Assembly: GCA_003671275.1 (NCBI GenBank)
Contig: QWPB01000007.1
Span: 1 to 64,000 of the forward strand
Length of the DNA: 64,000 nucleotides
Direction of reading: 5' to 3'
Source of the DNA: Planctomycetota bacterium
GTDB taxonomy: Bacteria; Planctomycetota; Planctomycetia; Planctomycetales; Planctomycetaceae
Positions 27,046 to 36,606 of this stretch are shown here, one piece after another (position 1 is the stretch's first letter; each line of letters starts with the position of its first letter). The notes under the pieces were generated by a model. The model did no database searches, was not told where the DNA came from, and saw only the letters and a list, made by a program, of their open reading frames with translations. Made by a program: the position numbers and the translations under genes.

Positions 27046-28539
27046 TCACCCCACCAGCTCCTCAATCACCGCCCCATGCACATCGGTCAACCGCCGATCA
27101 ATCCCGTGGCTCTTCATGGTCAGGCGGGTGTGGTCTAACCCCAGTTGGTGCAGGATGGTGGCGTGGATGTCGTAGACTTGGGTGGGGTGCAGGCGGTCGA
27201 GCGGTTTGTAGCCCCATTGGTCGCTTTCGCCGACGGTGGTGCCGCCCTTGATACCACCGCCACAGAGCCAGTTGGTGAAGCAGTAGGGGTTGTGGTCGCG
27301 GCCCTTGCCGCCTTGCGAGGACGGCATCCGTCCAAATTCCGTGGTCCAGAAGACGATCGTGTCATCGAGTAACCCGCGCTGCTTCAGGTCGCGGATCAGA
27401 GCGCTGGCTCCCCGCGCCATCCCGGTCGCCAGCGGGCCGTGGTCTCTGCGGATGTCCTCGTGCGAGTCCCAGTTCCGACGCGGGAACCCGTTGTCGTTCC
27501 CGGACCAGATCTGAACGAACCGGACCCCGCGCTCGATCAGTCGCCGAGCCACCAGACACTTCCGCCCGAAGTGGACCGTCTCTTCGTGGTCATTGATCTC
27601 TGTCGGAAACGCAGCTGGCACTGCATCGAGTCCGTACATCTTGAGGATATGTTCCGGCTCGCCCCCGATGTCGAGAGCCTCCGGTGCGGCCAGCTGCATG
27701 CGGGCGGCGAGTTCGTAGCTGCGGATGCGGGCTTCGAGGCGGGGGTCGCTGGGGGAGGCTTGGAGTGACTCGGCGTTGAGCTTCGCGAGGACGCGCCGCG
27801 CCGCCTCATCGCGATGGGCCGAGATCACTGGCACGCGCGAATCCGGGAACAGGTCATGTATCGGCGGGTTGCGACCGGGGAAGACCGTCACCCCCGCATG
27901 CTGCCCCGGCAGGAAGGCTGCGTCCCAGTTCTTGGTCCCGTTCGACGCGAACCCGCGATGGTCCGGCAGCACGACAAACGCGGGCAGGTTCTCGTTCTCG
28001 CTCCCCAGCCCATAGCTGACCCAGCAACCCATACCGGGGAATCCGGGGTTCTGAAACCCAGTCGCTTGCAGGTACGTCGCCTGACTATGCACCCCAGTCT
28101 TGCCGACCATGTTGTGAACGAAGGCCATGTCATCGACGTACGGACCGAGAGCCGACACGACCTCGCTCAGCGGCTTGCCGCATTCGCCATACGGCCGGAA
28201 CTCCCACTGCGGCCGCATCCACGGGCCAAGCCCGTTTTGAAAGGCTTCCACCGCCTCGCCGAAGTCAGACGGCTTTCCGTCGTACTTGATGAGCGCTGGC
28301 TTAAAGTCGAACAGGTCCACCGCACTGGCCGCACCGCCCATAAAGAGCTGGATGACCGCTTTCGCGCGGGGCTTGTGATGCGGTTGGCCGGGGCGGAGTG
28401 GGGAGGCCGCTCCGTCGTCGCATAATCCATCCCGATCCAGCAGGCTGGACAAGGCAATCCCGGCAAATCCTCCGCCTGCGGATTGCAGAAGGGCCCGTCG
28501 GGAGATCTCAGGAAGGGACCATCGAGTGTCGCTGTGCAT
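27046..28539 (-). CDS. DUF1501 secreted protein (Tat-like signal)
   Basis: A 497-residue DUF1501 protein. The N-terminal ISRRALLQSAGGGFAGIALS is a twin-arginine type signal. Internal features: AVIQLFMGGAASAVDLFDFK, HSQATYLQATGFQNPGFPGM, FWTTEFGRMPSSQGGKGRDH and a C-terminal [20 protein letters not shown]. The start at 28539 is chosen because the Tat signal then lies within 20 residues; the frame is open further. It is divergent from the PSD1 gene, with which such genes often form operons. Its 3' end is duplicated at 26174-26320. Confidence 0.9.
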   Translation of the reverse strand: MHSDTRWSLPEISRRALLQSAGGGFAGIALSSLLDRDGLCDDGAASPLRPGQPHHKPRAKAVIQLFMGGAASAVDLFDFKPALIKYDGKPSDFGEAVEAFQNGLGPWMRPQWEFRPYGECGKPLSEVVSALGPYVDDMAFVHNMVGKTGVHSQATYLQATGFQNPGFPGMGCWVSYGLGSENENLPAFVVLPDHRGFASNGTKNWDAAFLPGQHAGVTVFPGRNPPIHDLFPDSRVPVISAHRDEAARRVLAKLNAESLQASPSDPRLEARIRSYELAARMQLAAPEALDIGGEPEHILKMYGLDAVPAAFPTEINDHEETVHFGRKCLVARRLIERGVRFVQIWSGNDNGFPRRNWDSHEDIRRDHGPLATGMARGASALIRDLKQRGLLDDTIVFWTTEFGRMPSSQGGKGRDHNPYCFTNWLCGGGIKGGTTVGESDQWGYKPLDRLHPTQVYDIHATILHQLGLDHTRLTMKSHGIDRRLTDVHGAVIEELVG

Positions 28540-28648
28540 GGTGGCTCGGTCTCGTGTGAACGGTCTCTTTGGAGGATCATCTTCGCGTTGCTGGACATGA
28601 TCGCTTACACTGAACGCATCGACAATGCTGCATGAATGTGAGCCTCTG

Positions 28649-31600
28649 ATGAGCCAGCAATCTTCTCTCTTGTGGCGATGCGGCGTGGCCGTGTTTTTAC
28701 TGGGGGCCATTACGCACGCCGCTGATCCGCGGGAGGAGTTCTTTGAATCGCGGATTCGTCCCATTCTGATCGGCAGTTGTCTGAACTGCCACAACGAAAC
28801 CAAGCGTTCCGGCGAATTGCGGATTGATAGCCGCGAAAGTCTACTGACGGGCGGCGGTTCTGGCCCCGCCCTGATACCGCTCCAGCCAGGGGACAGTTTG
28901 ATCGTACGGGCGATTCGCCATGCCGACGATGTCTCCGCCATGCCCCCCGAGAAGGACAAGCAGCTGCGTCCGGAACAAGTGGCGGATATCGAGCGCTGGA
29001 TTCAGGAGGGGGCTGTCTGGCCAGCTTCGACCGGGCCGTTTGTCGCTCGCCGGCATTGGTCACTGGAACCGGTTCAAGACCCTGTGGCACCGGAGGTGCG
29101 AGATGTTGCCTGGGGGCGAACATCCATTGATCCGTTCATTCGAGCCCGACAGGAGCAGGCCGGTGTGCAGCCAGCTCCCGAGGCCGACCAGGTGACACTG
29201 ATTCGCCGGGCCACGTTTGATCTGACGGGATTACCGCCGACACCAGCCGAAATCGACGACTTTCTGAAGGACAGCAGTGACCAGGCGTTTGAGCGTGTTG
29301 TCGACCGATTGTTGCAGTCTCCCGCGTATGGCGAACGCTGGGGACGGCACTGGCTCGATGTAGTGCGGTATGCAGACACTGCCGGTGAGACGGCGGATTA
29401 CCCGGTGCCGCTGGCTTGGAAGTACCGGAACTATGTGATCGATGCGTTTCGAACGGACAAACCGTACGACGAGTTTCTTCGTGAGCAGATCGCGGGCGAT
29501 ATCCTGGCCCATCAGGGCCCGCCTGAGAAGTACACCGAGCGGGTGATCGCCACCGGTTATCTGGCGATATCAAGGCGGTTTGGATTCGACTCCGAGAACT
29601 ATCACCATCTAACCCTGCAGGACACGATTGATACCCTGGGGCAATCCGTTCTCGGACTGAGTCTGGGGTGTGCCCGATGTCACGATCACAAGTTCGATGC
29701 CGTCACGATGCAGGACTATTACTCACTCTATGGCATTTTCGAAAGCAGCCGATACGCCTTCCCGGGGTCTGAGCAGAAACAGAAGGTCCGTTCCATGGTC
29801 CCAGTGGTGCCGCCTAGCCAGTCCCAGCCCGCTTGGAGAGCGTACGAAAGTCGCGTGGCTGCGCTGACCAGTTTCCTGTCTCAGCAAAAGCGGCCCATCC
29901 CGGCGTCTGTGCTGCGGTCGCTGCATGACATGGATGGCGATTTTGAATTGCAGGCTCCTGCCGCCGGGGGCAGTAATGGAGTTCTGGTTCCGCCCTGGCA
30001 ATATGCGGGCTCGGTGGCGGTGACGAATGCCGCTCAAAGCCCCTATCAACACCTCTACCCGCAAGGCCGCGTCGGGGCTTCCATTGCGGCCAACGCCGGG
30101 GCCTACCACATCGAGCAGGCGGTTCATCCGCGGCGTTCCCGTGAATCGGGATCACCTCTGTTTGTGAACCTCGATTTCCGTATCGGGGATGCTCCCGCAG
30201 AGGCCGCTGCCCATCGGTTTCGAGTGGGAGCGTATGGTTCTGCTCCCGCTGTCGATATTGAGCTGACCTCATCCGAGGTTACGATCCAGATCCACTCACA
30301 GCCTCAGAAATGGGCGGCAGTGACTCCCGGACAGTGGATCAATCTTCAATTGGAACTGGATCTCGCGCAGCGAACCGTGCGAGGGCGAATCGGCGTTCCC
30401 GGCACGGTACTGGAACTTCCGGTCCAGCCATTAAGCCGTGATTGGTCAGGTGTTATTGACCGTGTCGAGTTATTGTCAGAAGCCGCCATTGGGACCGCCC
30501 AGGCGGTGATCGAATACGACAACCTCGGTTTGCAGGAGGCTCCCCTCGCGTCCGTTTCGACCGCAGCCCCCACCCTTCCGCTCTCCGCCAGCGGGCCAGA
30601 CCCGGTGGCCCTCTCGCAAGAGCTGCAACAGTTGTCTGGAATTGATGGCGATTTCGAGCTGCAATCGCCGGACACTCCCCCCGCCAGCCCTTGGGGCCCC
30701 GGACCGAATAGCGTTGTGAAGGTCTCTCCGAATTCCCAGAGCCCGTACCATAACCTGTTTCCCCAGGGGGAACTCGGTCTGCATATGCCCAACCGTGGCG
30801 AGTACGACGGGTTTGGGTTGACCCTGCCGAACGTCAAACCGGATGCGTCGGGAAAACTGTATACCGCGTTCGATTTTCGGTGTGCTCAGGTAGACGCCGG
30901 AGGCGGTGGGTCGTGGCGGTACTATGTCGGGCATGGCCCCGGCAACTCGGCAGCCGTGGAATTGTTCATGAACGGCAGTCAGTTCTTTCGCCGCAGTGGA
31001 GATGCCCGCGAGCCTGTGGCTCCCTTGGCAGTAGGAACCTGGTATCAGGTTCAGCTGACGCTGGATCTGAATGCCAAAACCTATGGGGGCCGGTTGCTTT
31101 CCGCGGAATCACAGACCGAGTTTGGGGGGCAGCTGGCCTCCGGATGGGATGGGGCCATTGATTACTCGTTTATTGATAGCTACGGCCACCTGGGTGGCGT
31201 GCGTCCCGGGTTGGATGCCGACAATTTCGTGTACACCGATCAGCCGCTCGCAGCGTTCGATCATTCACAAGAAAATCCCGTGGATCAACCCGAGCGTCGG
31301 GCTCGGATTCGAGCACTGCGAGAGCAACAGGCGGCCATTCAACGTGTCGCCGATGACGCTGTGTCTGAGCTGAATCGGCTGCTCGCTGACGGGCCGGTGG
31401 ATCTGTGCTATGGCGTGACCGAGGGAACGCCCCGCGATGCGAGAATCCAGTTGCGTGGTGAGCCGACCCAACCGGGCGAGGAAGTTGCCCGGGGTTTCAT
31501 CCGCTCGCTGGGAGGCGTCCCCTTACCGCGAACGGCCACGGGTAGCGGACGTTTGGAATTGGCTCAGTGGCTCACCGATCCGGTGAATCCGTTGACCGCG

Positions 31601-32416
31601 CGCGTGATGGTCAACCGGATCTGGCAGTACCACTTCGGTCGGGGACTGGTCGGAACGCCGAATGATTTTGGCGTACGCGGGCAACCGCCAACGCATCCGG
31701 AGCTGCTCGATCATCTGGCCACCACGTTTGTGCGTGGCGGCTGGTCCATTCGATCGATGCACCGTCAGATCATGCTCAGTGCTACGTATCGTCAGGCCCC
31801 GATTGTTTACGGATCGGAGGGCGGCGGCGCGGACCCGGCCCCGCTGTATGTAGGATATGCCCGGCGACGGCTTTCGGCGGAAGAGATTCGCGATGCGATT
31901 CTGCAGGTGAGTGGTGAACTGGACCGGACGCCCGCTCACGGGCATCCGTTTCCCACACCCATCAGCTGGGGCTTCACGCAGCACGGGCCATTCAGTGCGG
32001 TGTATGGGCATCGGCAACGGTCAGTCTACCTGATGACTCAGCGGCTGAAGCGGCATCCGTTTCTGGCGCTGTTTGATGGGGCCGATCCGAATGCTTCGAC
32101 GGCTGACCGGTTGGGGACCATCGTTCCGACACAGGCCCTGTTTTTCCTGAACGACCCCCTGATTCACGAGACTTCACTGAAGTGGGCCGAACGAATGGAG
32201 ACGCAGGAACCAGATCCTGTACGTCGGGTGGAGGCGGTCTGGCGGATGGCCTGGGGAATGCGTCCCAGCCCGTCGGAACTCAGCGAAGCCCAGGATTTCC
32301 TGGCCCGGTATCGCGACGAACTGATTGCCGCACAATCCGACTCGCCCGACCGTCGGGCGTGGGCCGCATACCTGCGGACGCTGCTGGGCAGCAATGCGTT
32401 TCTCTATGTGGATTGA
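28649..32416 (+). CDS. PSD1 cytochrome/DUF1549/DUF1553 protein with insert
   Basis: A secreted protein of about 1,255 residues after a hydrophobic signal (GVAVFLLGAITHA). It has the planctomycete cytochrome C domain with CLNCH, DUF1549 (YGERWGRHWLDVVRYADTAG) ending in a second CxxCH (GCARCHDHKFD), and DUF1553 from about residue 945 (LAQWLTDPVNPLTARVMVNR). Between them sit two related blocks of about 200-230 residues each beginning DGDFELQ (near residues 428 and 665), of LamG-like beta-rich appearance. Family members normally have a much shorter linker here. Function is unknown; a role in polysaccharide breakdown is often proposed. An ATG at 28625 is an alternative start. Confidence 0.9.
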   Translation: MSQQSSLLWRCGVAVFLLGAITHAADPREEFFESRIRPILIGSCLNCHNETKRSGELRIDSRESLLTGGGSGPALIPLQPGDSLIVRAIRHADDVSAMPPEKDKQLRPEQVADIERWIQEGAVWPASTGPFVARRHWSLEPVQDPVAPEVRDVAWGRTSIDPFIRARQEQAGVQPAPEADQVTLIRRATFDLTGLPPTPAEIDDFLKDSSDQAFERVVDRLLQSPAYGERWGRHWLDVVRYADTAGETADYPVPLAWKYRNYVIDAFRTDKPYDEFLREQIAGDILAHQGPPEKYTERVIATGYLAISRRFGFDSENYHHLTLQDTIDTLGQSVLGLSLGCARCHDHKFDAVTMQDYYSLYGIFESSRYAFPGSEQKQKVRSMVPVVPPSQSQPAWRAYESRVAALTSFLSQQKRPIPASVLRSLHDMDGDFELQAPAAGGSNGVLVPPWQYAGSVAVTNAAQSPYQHLYPQGRVGASIAANAGAYHIEQAVHPRRSRESGSPLFVNLDFRIGDAPAEAAAHRFRVGAYGSAPAVDIELTSSEVTIQIHSQPQKWAAVTPGQWINLQLELDLAQRTVRGRIGVPGTVLELPVQPLSRDWSGVIDRVELLSEAAIGTAQAVIEYDNLGLQEAPLASVSTAAPTLPLSASGPDPVALSQELQQLSGIDGDFELQSPDTPPASPWGPGPNSVVKVSPNSQSPYHNLFPQGELGLHMPNRGEYDGFGLTLPNVKPDASGKLYTAFDFRCAQVDAGGGGSWRYYVGHGPGNSAAVELFMNGSQFFRRSGDAREPVAPLAVGTWYQVQLTLDLNAKTYGGRLLSAESQTEFGGQLASGWDGAIDYSFIDSYGHLGGVRPGLDADNFVYTDQPLAAFDHSQENPVDQPERRARIRALREQQAAIQRVADDAVSELNRLLADGPVDLCYGVTEGTPRDARIQLRGEPTQPGEEVARGFIRSLGGVPLPRTATGSGRLELAQWLTDPVNPLTARVMVNRIWQYHFGRGLVGTPNDFGVRGQPPTHPELLDHLATTFVRGGWSIRSMHRQIMLSATYRQAPIVYGSEGGGADPAPLYVGYARRRLSAEEIRDAILQVSGELDRTPAHGHPFPTPISWGFTQHGPFSAVYGHRQRSVYLMTQRLKRHPFLALFDGADPNASTADRLGTIVPTQALFFLNDPLIHETSLKWAERMETQEPDPVRRVEAVWRMAWGMRPSPSELSEAQDFLARYRDELIAAQSDSPDRRAWAAYLRTLLGSNAFLYVD

Positions 32417-32445
32417 TTCCCCTCCTCCTTGCGAGAGTTCTCTGG

Positions 32446-33219
32446 ATGTCGCCTTCCATTCTGTATTGCGGAGACACTTCGCTGGCAACAGCGGCCAGCT
32501 ATCTGGGTGGCGTGATCACTGCGAGTGGCTGGTCTTTCGACTATGTGGCGAGTGACCAGGAACTCTTCGTCGATCGGATTGGCAATCGTCGGTTGATCAT
32601 CCTTAGCGACTACCCCAGTGCCCGGTTATTGTCCGGAACGGCAGATGCGATTGTGGCCTCTGTCCAGGCCGGATGTGGCTTGCTGATGATTGGAGGCTGG
32701 GAGTCGTACCATGGGCTCGGTGGCGACTGGGATCGGTCTCCGGTGGCTCGCTGTCTGCCGGTGGAGATTGCCGCTGCGGATGATCGACGTAACTGTGATC
32801 ATGTGATTCTGGCCCGACCGGGAAGCTTGGCATCCGATCATCCCATTCTTCAGGGGCTGCCGTGGGAGTCCAGTCCCCCGGTGATCGGGGGATATAACCA
32901 ATTCGAAGCCAGGGCCAACAGCCAGACGCTGCTTTGGGCGGATCATTATGCTCCCCGAGCCGAAATCCCCGGAGAGGCTGCGGCGTTTCCCCGGATGGAG
33001 CAGACCCCTCTGCTGGTTGTTTCCGAGTTTGGGTTGGGGCGTGTGGCGGCCCTGGCGACCGATCTGGCACCGCACTGGGTCGGTCCGCTGGTGGACTGGG
33101 GGGCATCCCAGAACCGCCCCCGCGTCACCGCTCGTGCTCCGGGAGCCGAAGCGGTCGAAGTCGGTTCGTACTACGCTCGATTTGTGCAACAACTTCTCGC
33201 CTGGACTAGTCGACTGTAG
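32446..33219 (+). CDS. glutamine amidotransferase-like protein
   Basis: A 257-residue protein resembling the putative glutamine amidotransferase domain (PF07090 type, class I GATase-like fold). ILYCGDTSLATAASYLGGVI starts it, then LIILSDYPSARL, GCGLLMIGGWESYHGLGGDW and RVAALATDLAPHWVGPLVDW. The usual catalytic cysteine-nucleophile elbow is not evident, so it is more likely a binding or structural relative than an active amidotransferase. It follows the PSD1 gene by 29 bp on the same strand. Confidence 0.75.
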   Translation: MSPSILYCGDTSLATAASYLGGVITASGWSFDYVASDQELFVDRIGNRRLIILSDYPSARLLSGTADAIVASVQAGCGLLMIGGWESYHGLGGDWDRSPVARCLPVEIAAADDRRNCDHVILARPGSLASDHPILQGLPWESSPPVIGGYNQFEARANSQTLLWADHYAPRAEIPGEAAAFPRMEQTPLLVVSEFGLGRVAALATDLAPHWVGPLVDWGASQNRPRVTARAPGAEAVEVGSYYARFVQQLLAWTSRL

Positions 33220-33273
33220 TCAGTCCAGCTTGGCATGCTTCCCGTTTTGTCGTCCTGCCGCAGGAGCGTCGTG

Positions 33274-34596
33274 ATGAGTGATTCTCTGGCTGAGCCGCGT
33301 TCCTGCTGGTCCGTGGCCACGTGGACCGTGTGCATTACCTTGCTTCTGGCCAGTACGCTGAACTACATGGATCGACAGACGTTGTCGAATCTCAAGACGG
33401 AAATCTCGACGGAATTCCATCTCGACAATACCCAATACGGTTATGTGGAACTGGGGTTTGGTCTGGCGTTCGCTTTGGGATGTACGGTCTTTGGTTTCGC
33501 CGTGGACCGGGTGAATGTCTATTGGCTGTATCCGGCGGCCATGCTGATGTGGTCCGGGGCGGGGGCGGGGACGGCCCTCGCCCGTGATTATCCGGAGCTT
33601 GTGATCTGGCGTATCCTGCTGGGCTTCTTTGAGGCTGCGCACTGGCCGTGTGCCTTGCGGACTACGGAACGGTTGCTGGTTCCGGCCGATCGAGGTTTTG
33701 GGAATAGTATCCTGCAAAGTGGAACTTCGATCGGGGCGATCCTGGTTCCGTTGATGATTCGAGAGATGGCCCATCGTCCGACACTGGCTGGCTGGCGGAC
33801 CCCCTTTCTGGTCACGGGGGCTCTGGGGGTATTGTGGCTGTTTCTGTGGCTGCTGCAGGCTCGGGGGATCAATCTTCGGTCGCAGCCCGCCCCTGCTGTG
33901 AAGAACTTCGATCATCCGGAGCCAGCGCGAGACCCCGATTTTTCCCGGCGGTATCTGGTGCTGATCGGTGTTGTCGTGACGATCAATATCGCCTGGCATC
34001 AGTTCCGTGTCTGGATGCCGGCCTTTTTGGAGGAAGGCCGTGGCTATACCGCAGATCAGAAGCTGACGTTCAGTGCTTTGTTCAATGCGGCGACAGATGT
34101 CGGGTGCATCATCGCCGGGTTGGCCACCTTGCTGATGCAGCGGTGGGGACGCTCAGCCAGTCATGCGAGGAGAATCGTCTTTACCGGATGTGCCCTGTGT
34201 TGTGCGGCATCGGTCACCATTCCCTGGCTTCCCCGCGGCGAGGCCCTGGAGTGGGTACTGCTGTTGATTGCCGCAGGACTGCTGGGGCTGTTTCCATGCT
34301 ATTACACATGGACGCAGGAGATCTCCGCATCGCATACCGGAAAGATTGCGGGAACGCTTGGCACGATTGCCTGGGTTTCAACGTCGCTGGTTCATCCTCT
34401 GTATGGGATGGTGATTGACGCCTTGAAAAAGCATAATCAGGCGATTATTGACGCCGGTCAAACCCCGATCATCGGAGCGTTTGATCTGGGGCTGACAATC
34501 GCGGGCTGTTTGCCGCTAGGGGGGGCTGCCATCGTCTGGTGGGGCTGGGAGTCCCGGATTCCGGCCATCGATCAGTCGCAGTCCATCCCGGAATGA
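33274..34596 (+). CDS. MFS transporter, anion:cation symporter type
   Basis: A 440-residue major facilitator with twelve predicted helices, of the hexuronate/phthalate-type ACS family. LNYMDRQTLSNLKTEIS is the family N-terminal signature and AHWPCALRTTERLLVPADRG corresponds to the conserved loop between helices. AGGAG at 33262-33266 gives 7 nt to the ATG at 33274. Likely a proton-coupled importer of a sugar acid; the substrate is inferred only from the family. Confidence 0.88.
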   Translation: MSDSLAEPRSCWSVATWTVCITLLLASTLNYMDRQTLSNLKTEISTEFHLDNTQYGYVELGFGLAFALGCTVFGFAVDRVNVYWLYPAAMLMWSGAGAGTALARDYPELVIWRILLGFFEAAHWPCALRTTERLLVPADRGFGNSILQSGTSIGAILVPLMIREMAHRPTLAGWRTPFLVTGALGVLWLFLWLLQARGINLRSQPAPAVKNFDHPEPARDPDFSRRYLVLIGVVVTINIAWHQFRVWMPAFLEEGRGYTADQKLTFSALFNAATDVGCIIAGLATLLMQRWGRSASHARRIVFTGCALCCAASVTIPWLPRGEALEWVLLLIAAGLLGLFPCYYTWTQEISASHTGKIAGTLGTIAWVSTSLVHPLYGMVIDALKKHNQAIIDAGQTPIIGAFDLGLTIAGCLPLGGAAIVWWGWESRIPAIDQSQSIPE

Positions 34597-34627
34597 TCGA
34601 CGACTCGGACGATTGAAGGTTGCCCCG

Positions 34628-35755
34628 TTACTTGTCCCGCACCAGTGGCTTGGGATCACAGTGCTTCAGAGCCATGAGAGCGTAGGCTGTGGCCAGATTC
34701 GGATCCCCTTCATACCACCGATCCGTGGTGTTCAGCCAGCTGCCGTTGGTGGATTGGACCTTCATCAGGTGATCCGCCAGTTCTTTGCGCCAGTCATGTT
34801 TGGTCCCGCTGGCGTCTTCGAACAAGTCGATCTTAAGCGTGCTGAGCGTCTTGGCAAACGTCTGGTGGTAGTAATAGACCCCCTGCTGGCCTAGTCCCGG
34901 GTTTTCGGCCACGGTGTAGTGCATCCGAATCCAACCGGTGGCGGCCTTCACACGAGGGTCATCCGGGGTCACACCCGCGTAGAGCATGCTTTTGAGGCCC
35001 GCATAAGTCATGCTGGCATACGAACGAAGTCCGCCATCAGGATTGCTTCCCGCCTGAGAATTCCCACCCGCGGCAGGGGTGTAGTAGAAGCCACCATCAT
35101 TGACACGTCCGGCGAATTCGGTGGTGTTGTGCTCCGATTCCAGGTTCTGGCAGCGGGAGACGAAGACCAGGGCCTTCTGAAACGCTTCATCTTCGGGACC
35201 GATGCCGGAGGCTTTCAATGCCTCCAGGAAGAATGCCGTATTGGACAGATCAGGCCGCTTGTGGCGTCCATACCCCTGGCCGCCATAGCCGGGGTCGGAA
35301 GGGTCGGCCCCTTCGGCCTCGTCCCACTGCACGCCACGCAGGAACGCCACCGCTTTCCCCAGTGTGGCGTCATGCTGGCCGTTGACGTTGGCCCCCCGAA
35401 ATGCGAGCAGCACAATGCTCGTCTCGTAATTCTTGTGGCTGGTCTCGGGATGATAGATCCCGCCGTCCGCCTGGATGTATTGCGACAGATGCTGAATCGC
35501 CTTCTGAATCGCCGGATGGTCGGACTTGGCCCCTGCCTCCAGCAAGGAGAACGTCACCAGCCCGGTGATTCCCGGTTGCTTGTCCGAGGTCCAACTGCCA
35601 TCGGACTGCTGGGCGGTCAGCAGGAACTCAATCGCCTTGGCGCGGCTGGCCGCGAGGCTGTCTCCGGAGGGACCGACCATTTCGTCCGCTGCGGAAACCA
35701 CGCCCACGACGCAGAGCCCCCACAGGGCGATCATCGACAAGACCGAACGAATCAC
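34628..35755 (-). CDS. secreted prenyltransferase/squalene-oxidase repeat protein
   Basis: A 375-residue protein with an N-terminal signal ([19 protein letters not shown]) and alpha/alpha-barrel repeats of the terpene cyclase type, for example [20 protein letters not shown] and [20 protein letters not shown] (QxxGSW). It lacks a DxDD motif of squalene-hopene cyclase, so cyclase activity is unlikely. The GTG at 35755 follows GAGGAA by 6 nt; a longer frame starts at 35803. Such proteins are common in planctomycetes with unknown function. Confidence 0.8.
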   Translation of the reverse strand: MIRSVLSMIALWGLCVVGVVSAADEMVGPSGDSLAASRAKAIEFLLTAQQSDGSWTSDKQPGITGLVTFSLLEAGAKSDHPAIQKAIQHLSQYIQADGGIYHPETSHKNYETSIVLLAFRGANVNGQHDATLGKAVAFLRGVQWDEAEGADPSDPGYGGQGYGRHKRPDLSNTAFFLEALKASGIGPEDEAFQKALVFVSRCQNLESEHNTTEFAGRVNDGGFYYTPAAGGNSQAGSNPDGGLRSYASMTYAGLKSMLYAGVTPDDPRVKAATGWIRMHYTVAENPGLGQQGVYYYHQTFAKTLSTLKIDLFEDASGTKHDWRKELADHLMKVQSTNGSWLNTTDRWYEGDPNLATAYALMALKHCDPKPLVRDK

Positions 35756-35979
35756 GATCGATTCCTCTTCGAGAGAAACGGACAGGAGCAAACCGCGCCG
35801 CATCCATCATCCGCCTTGGACCGCATGTCGTCCAGTCCCTGGATAAAAAAACAGAGCGGCATGCGGTTCCACGTACCGTGGGCTTGAAACCTTGCGCCCA
35901 GACCGCCTTCCGTTTCGTCCAGGGTAAAACAACACCGCTCGATCCTCAGGTGTCTCGTGAAGTCCCCGATGATTCAGGG

Positions 35980-36606
35980 TCAATGTTCGCCATGCCGCTG
36001 ACATTCCAACCAGCGAGGGGATCGATTGGAACGGTCGAGTTCGCTCGAAGAGACCACTCGCAGCTTGGGTATGTTGCGGAACTCATCGGGAGGTAGCCGT
36101 TGAAACCAGTCTTGGACAGCTTGCGTTTCCGCTTCGCCGCCGACATGGCCGGGGTAAGCCAGTACACTCAGTACGCCTCCAGGGGCCAGCAGTGGGAGTG
36201 AGGCGGCCAGAGCCTGCAAGGTCGCGTCGGTTCGCGTGATGAGGGTCTTGTCTCCGCCGGGTAGATAGCCCAGATTGAACAGAATGATGTCGATCGTACT
36301 ACCAAAATGTTCGAGCGGCAGCTTGTCCAGCATTTCGGCGTGGCTCGCCTGATGCAGCACGACACTGGACGGGGCCGCCTCCGAGGAACCTGGAAACGCG
36401 CCGGCTTGCCGGAGTCGATCTACGGTTCGCTCAATGGCAGTTGCCTGAATATCGAATCCCCAGATTTGGCCAGTCTTCCCGACCAGTTGGGCAAGAAATA
36501 GCGTGTCGTGGCCGTTTCCCACCGTCGCATCAATGGCCCTTAAATGGGACTGCCCCCGGAACCGGGCTTCCAGGGAATGGTGAACTTTTTGCGTGAGGGG
36601 GATCAT
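35980..36606 (-). CDS. mnmM: YtqB/MnmM-type tRNA methyltransferase
   Basis: A 208-residue class I SAM-dependent methyltransferase. The SAM-binding strand-loop is AIDATVGNGHDTLFLA with GFDIQATAI after it. LFNLGYLPGGDKTLITR and LSVLAYPGHVGGEAE are the hallmarks of the YtqB family, which methylates 5-aminomethyl-(2-thio)uridine at tRNA position 34 (MnmM). The start overlaps the stop of the upstream FAD oxidoreductase gene (ATGA at 36603-36606), pointing to a two-gene operon in the same pathway. The symbol is assigned by family resemblance. Confidence 0.82.
   Translation of the reverse strand: MIPLTQKVHHSLEARFRGQSHLRAIDATVGNGHDTLFLAQLVGKTGQIWGFDIQATAIERTVDRLRQAGAFPGSSEAAPSSVVLHQASHAEMLDKLPLEHFGSTIDIILFNLGYLPGGDKTLITRTDATLQALAASLPLLAPGGVLSVLAYPGHVGGEAETQAVQDWFQRLPPDEFRNIPKLRVVSSSELDRSNRSPRWLECQRHGEH

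Noticed and set aside
35756-35979. Terminator after mnmM (T run near 35,846)
   Set aside because: A seven-T run exists on the minus strand, but the hairpin next to it is short and not directly adjacent.
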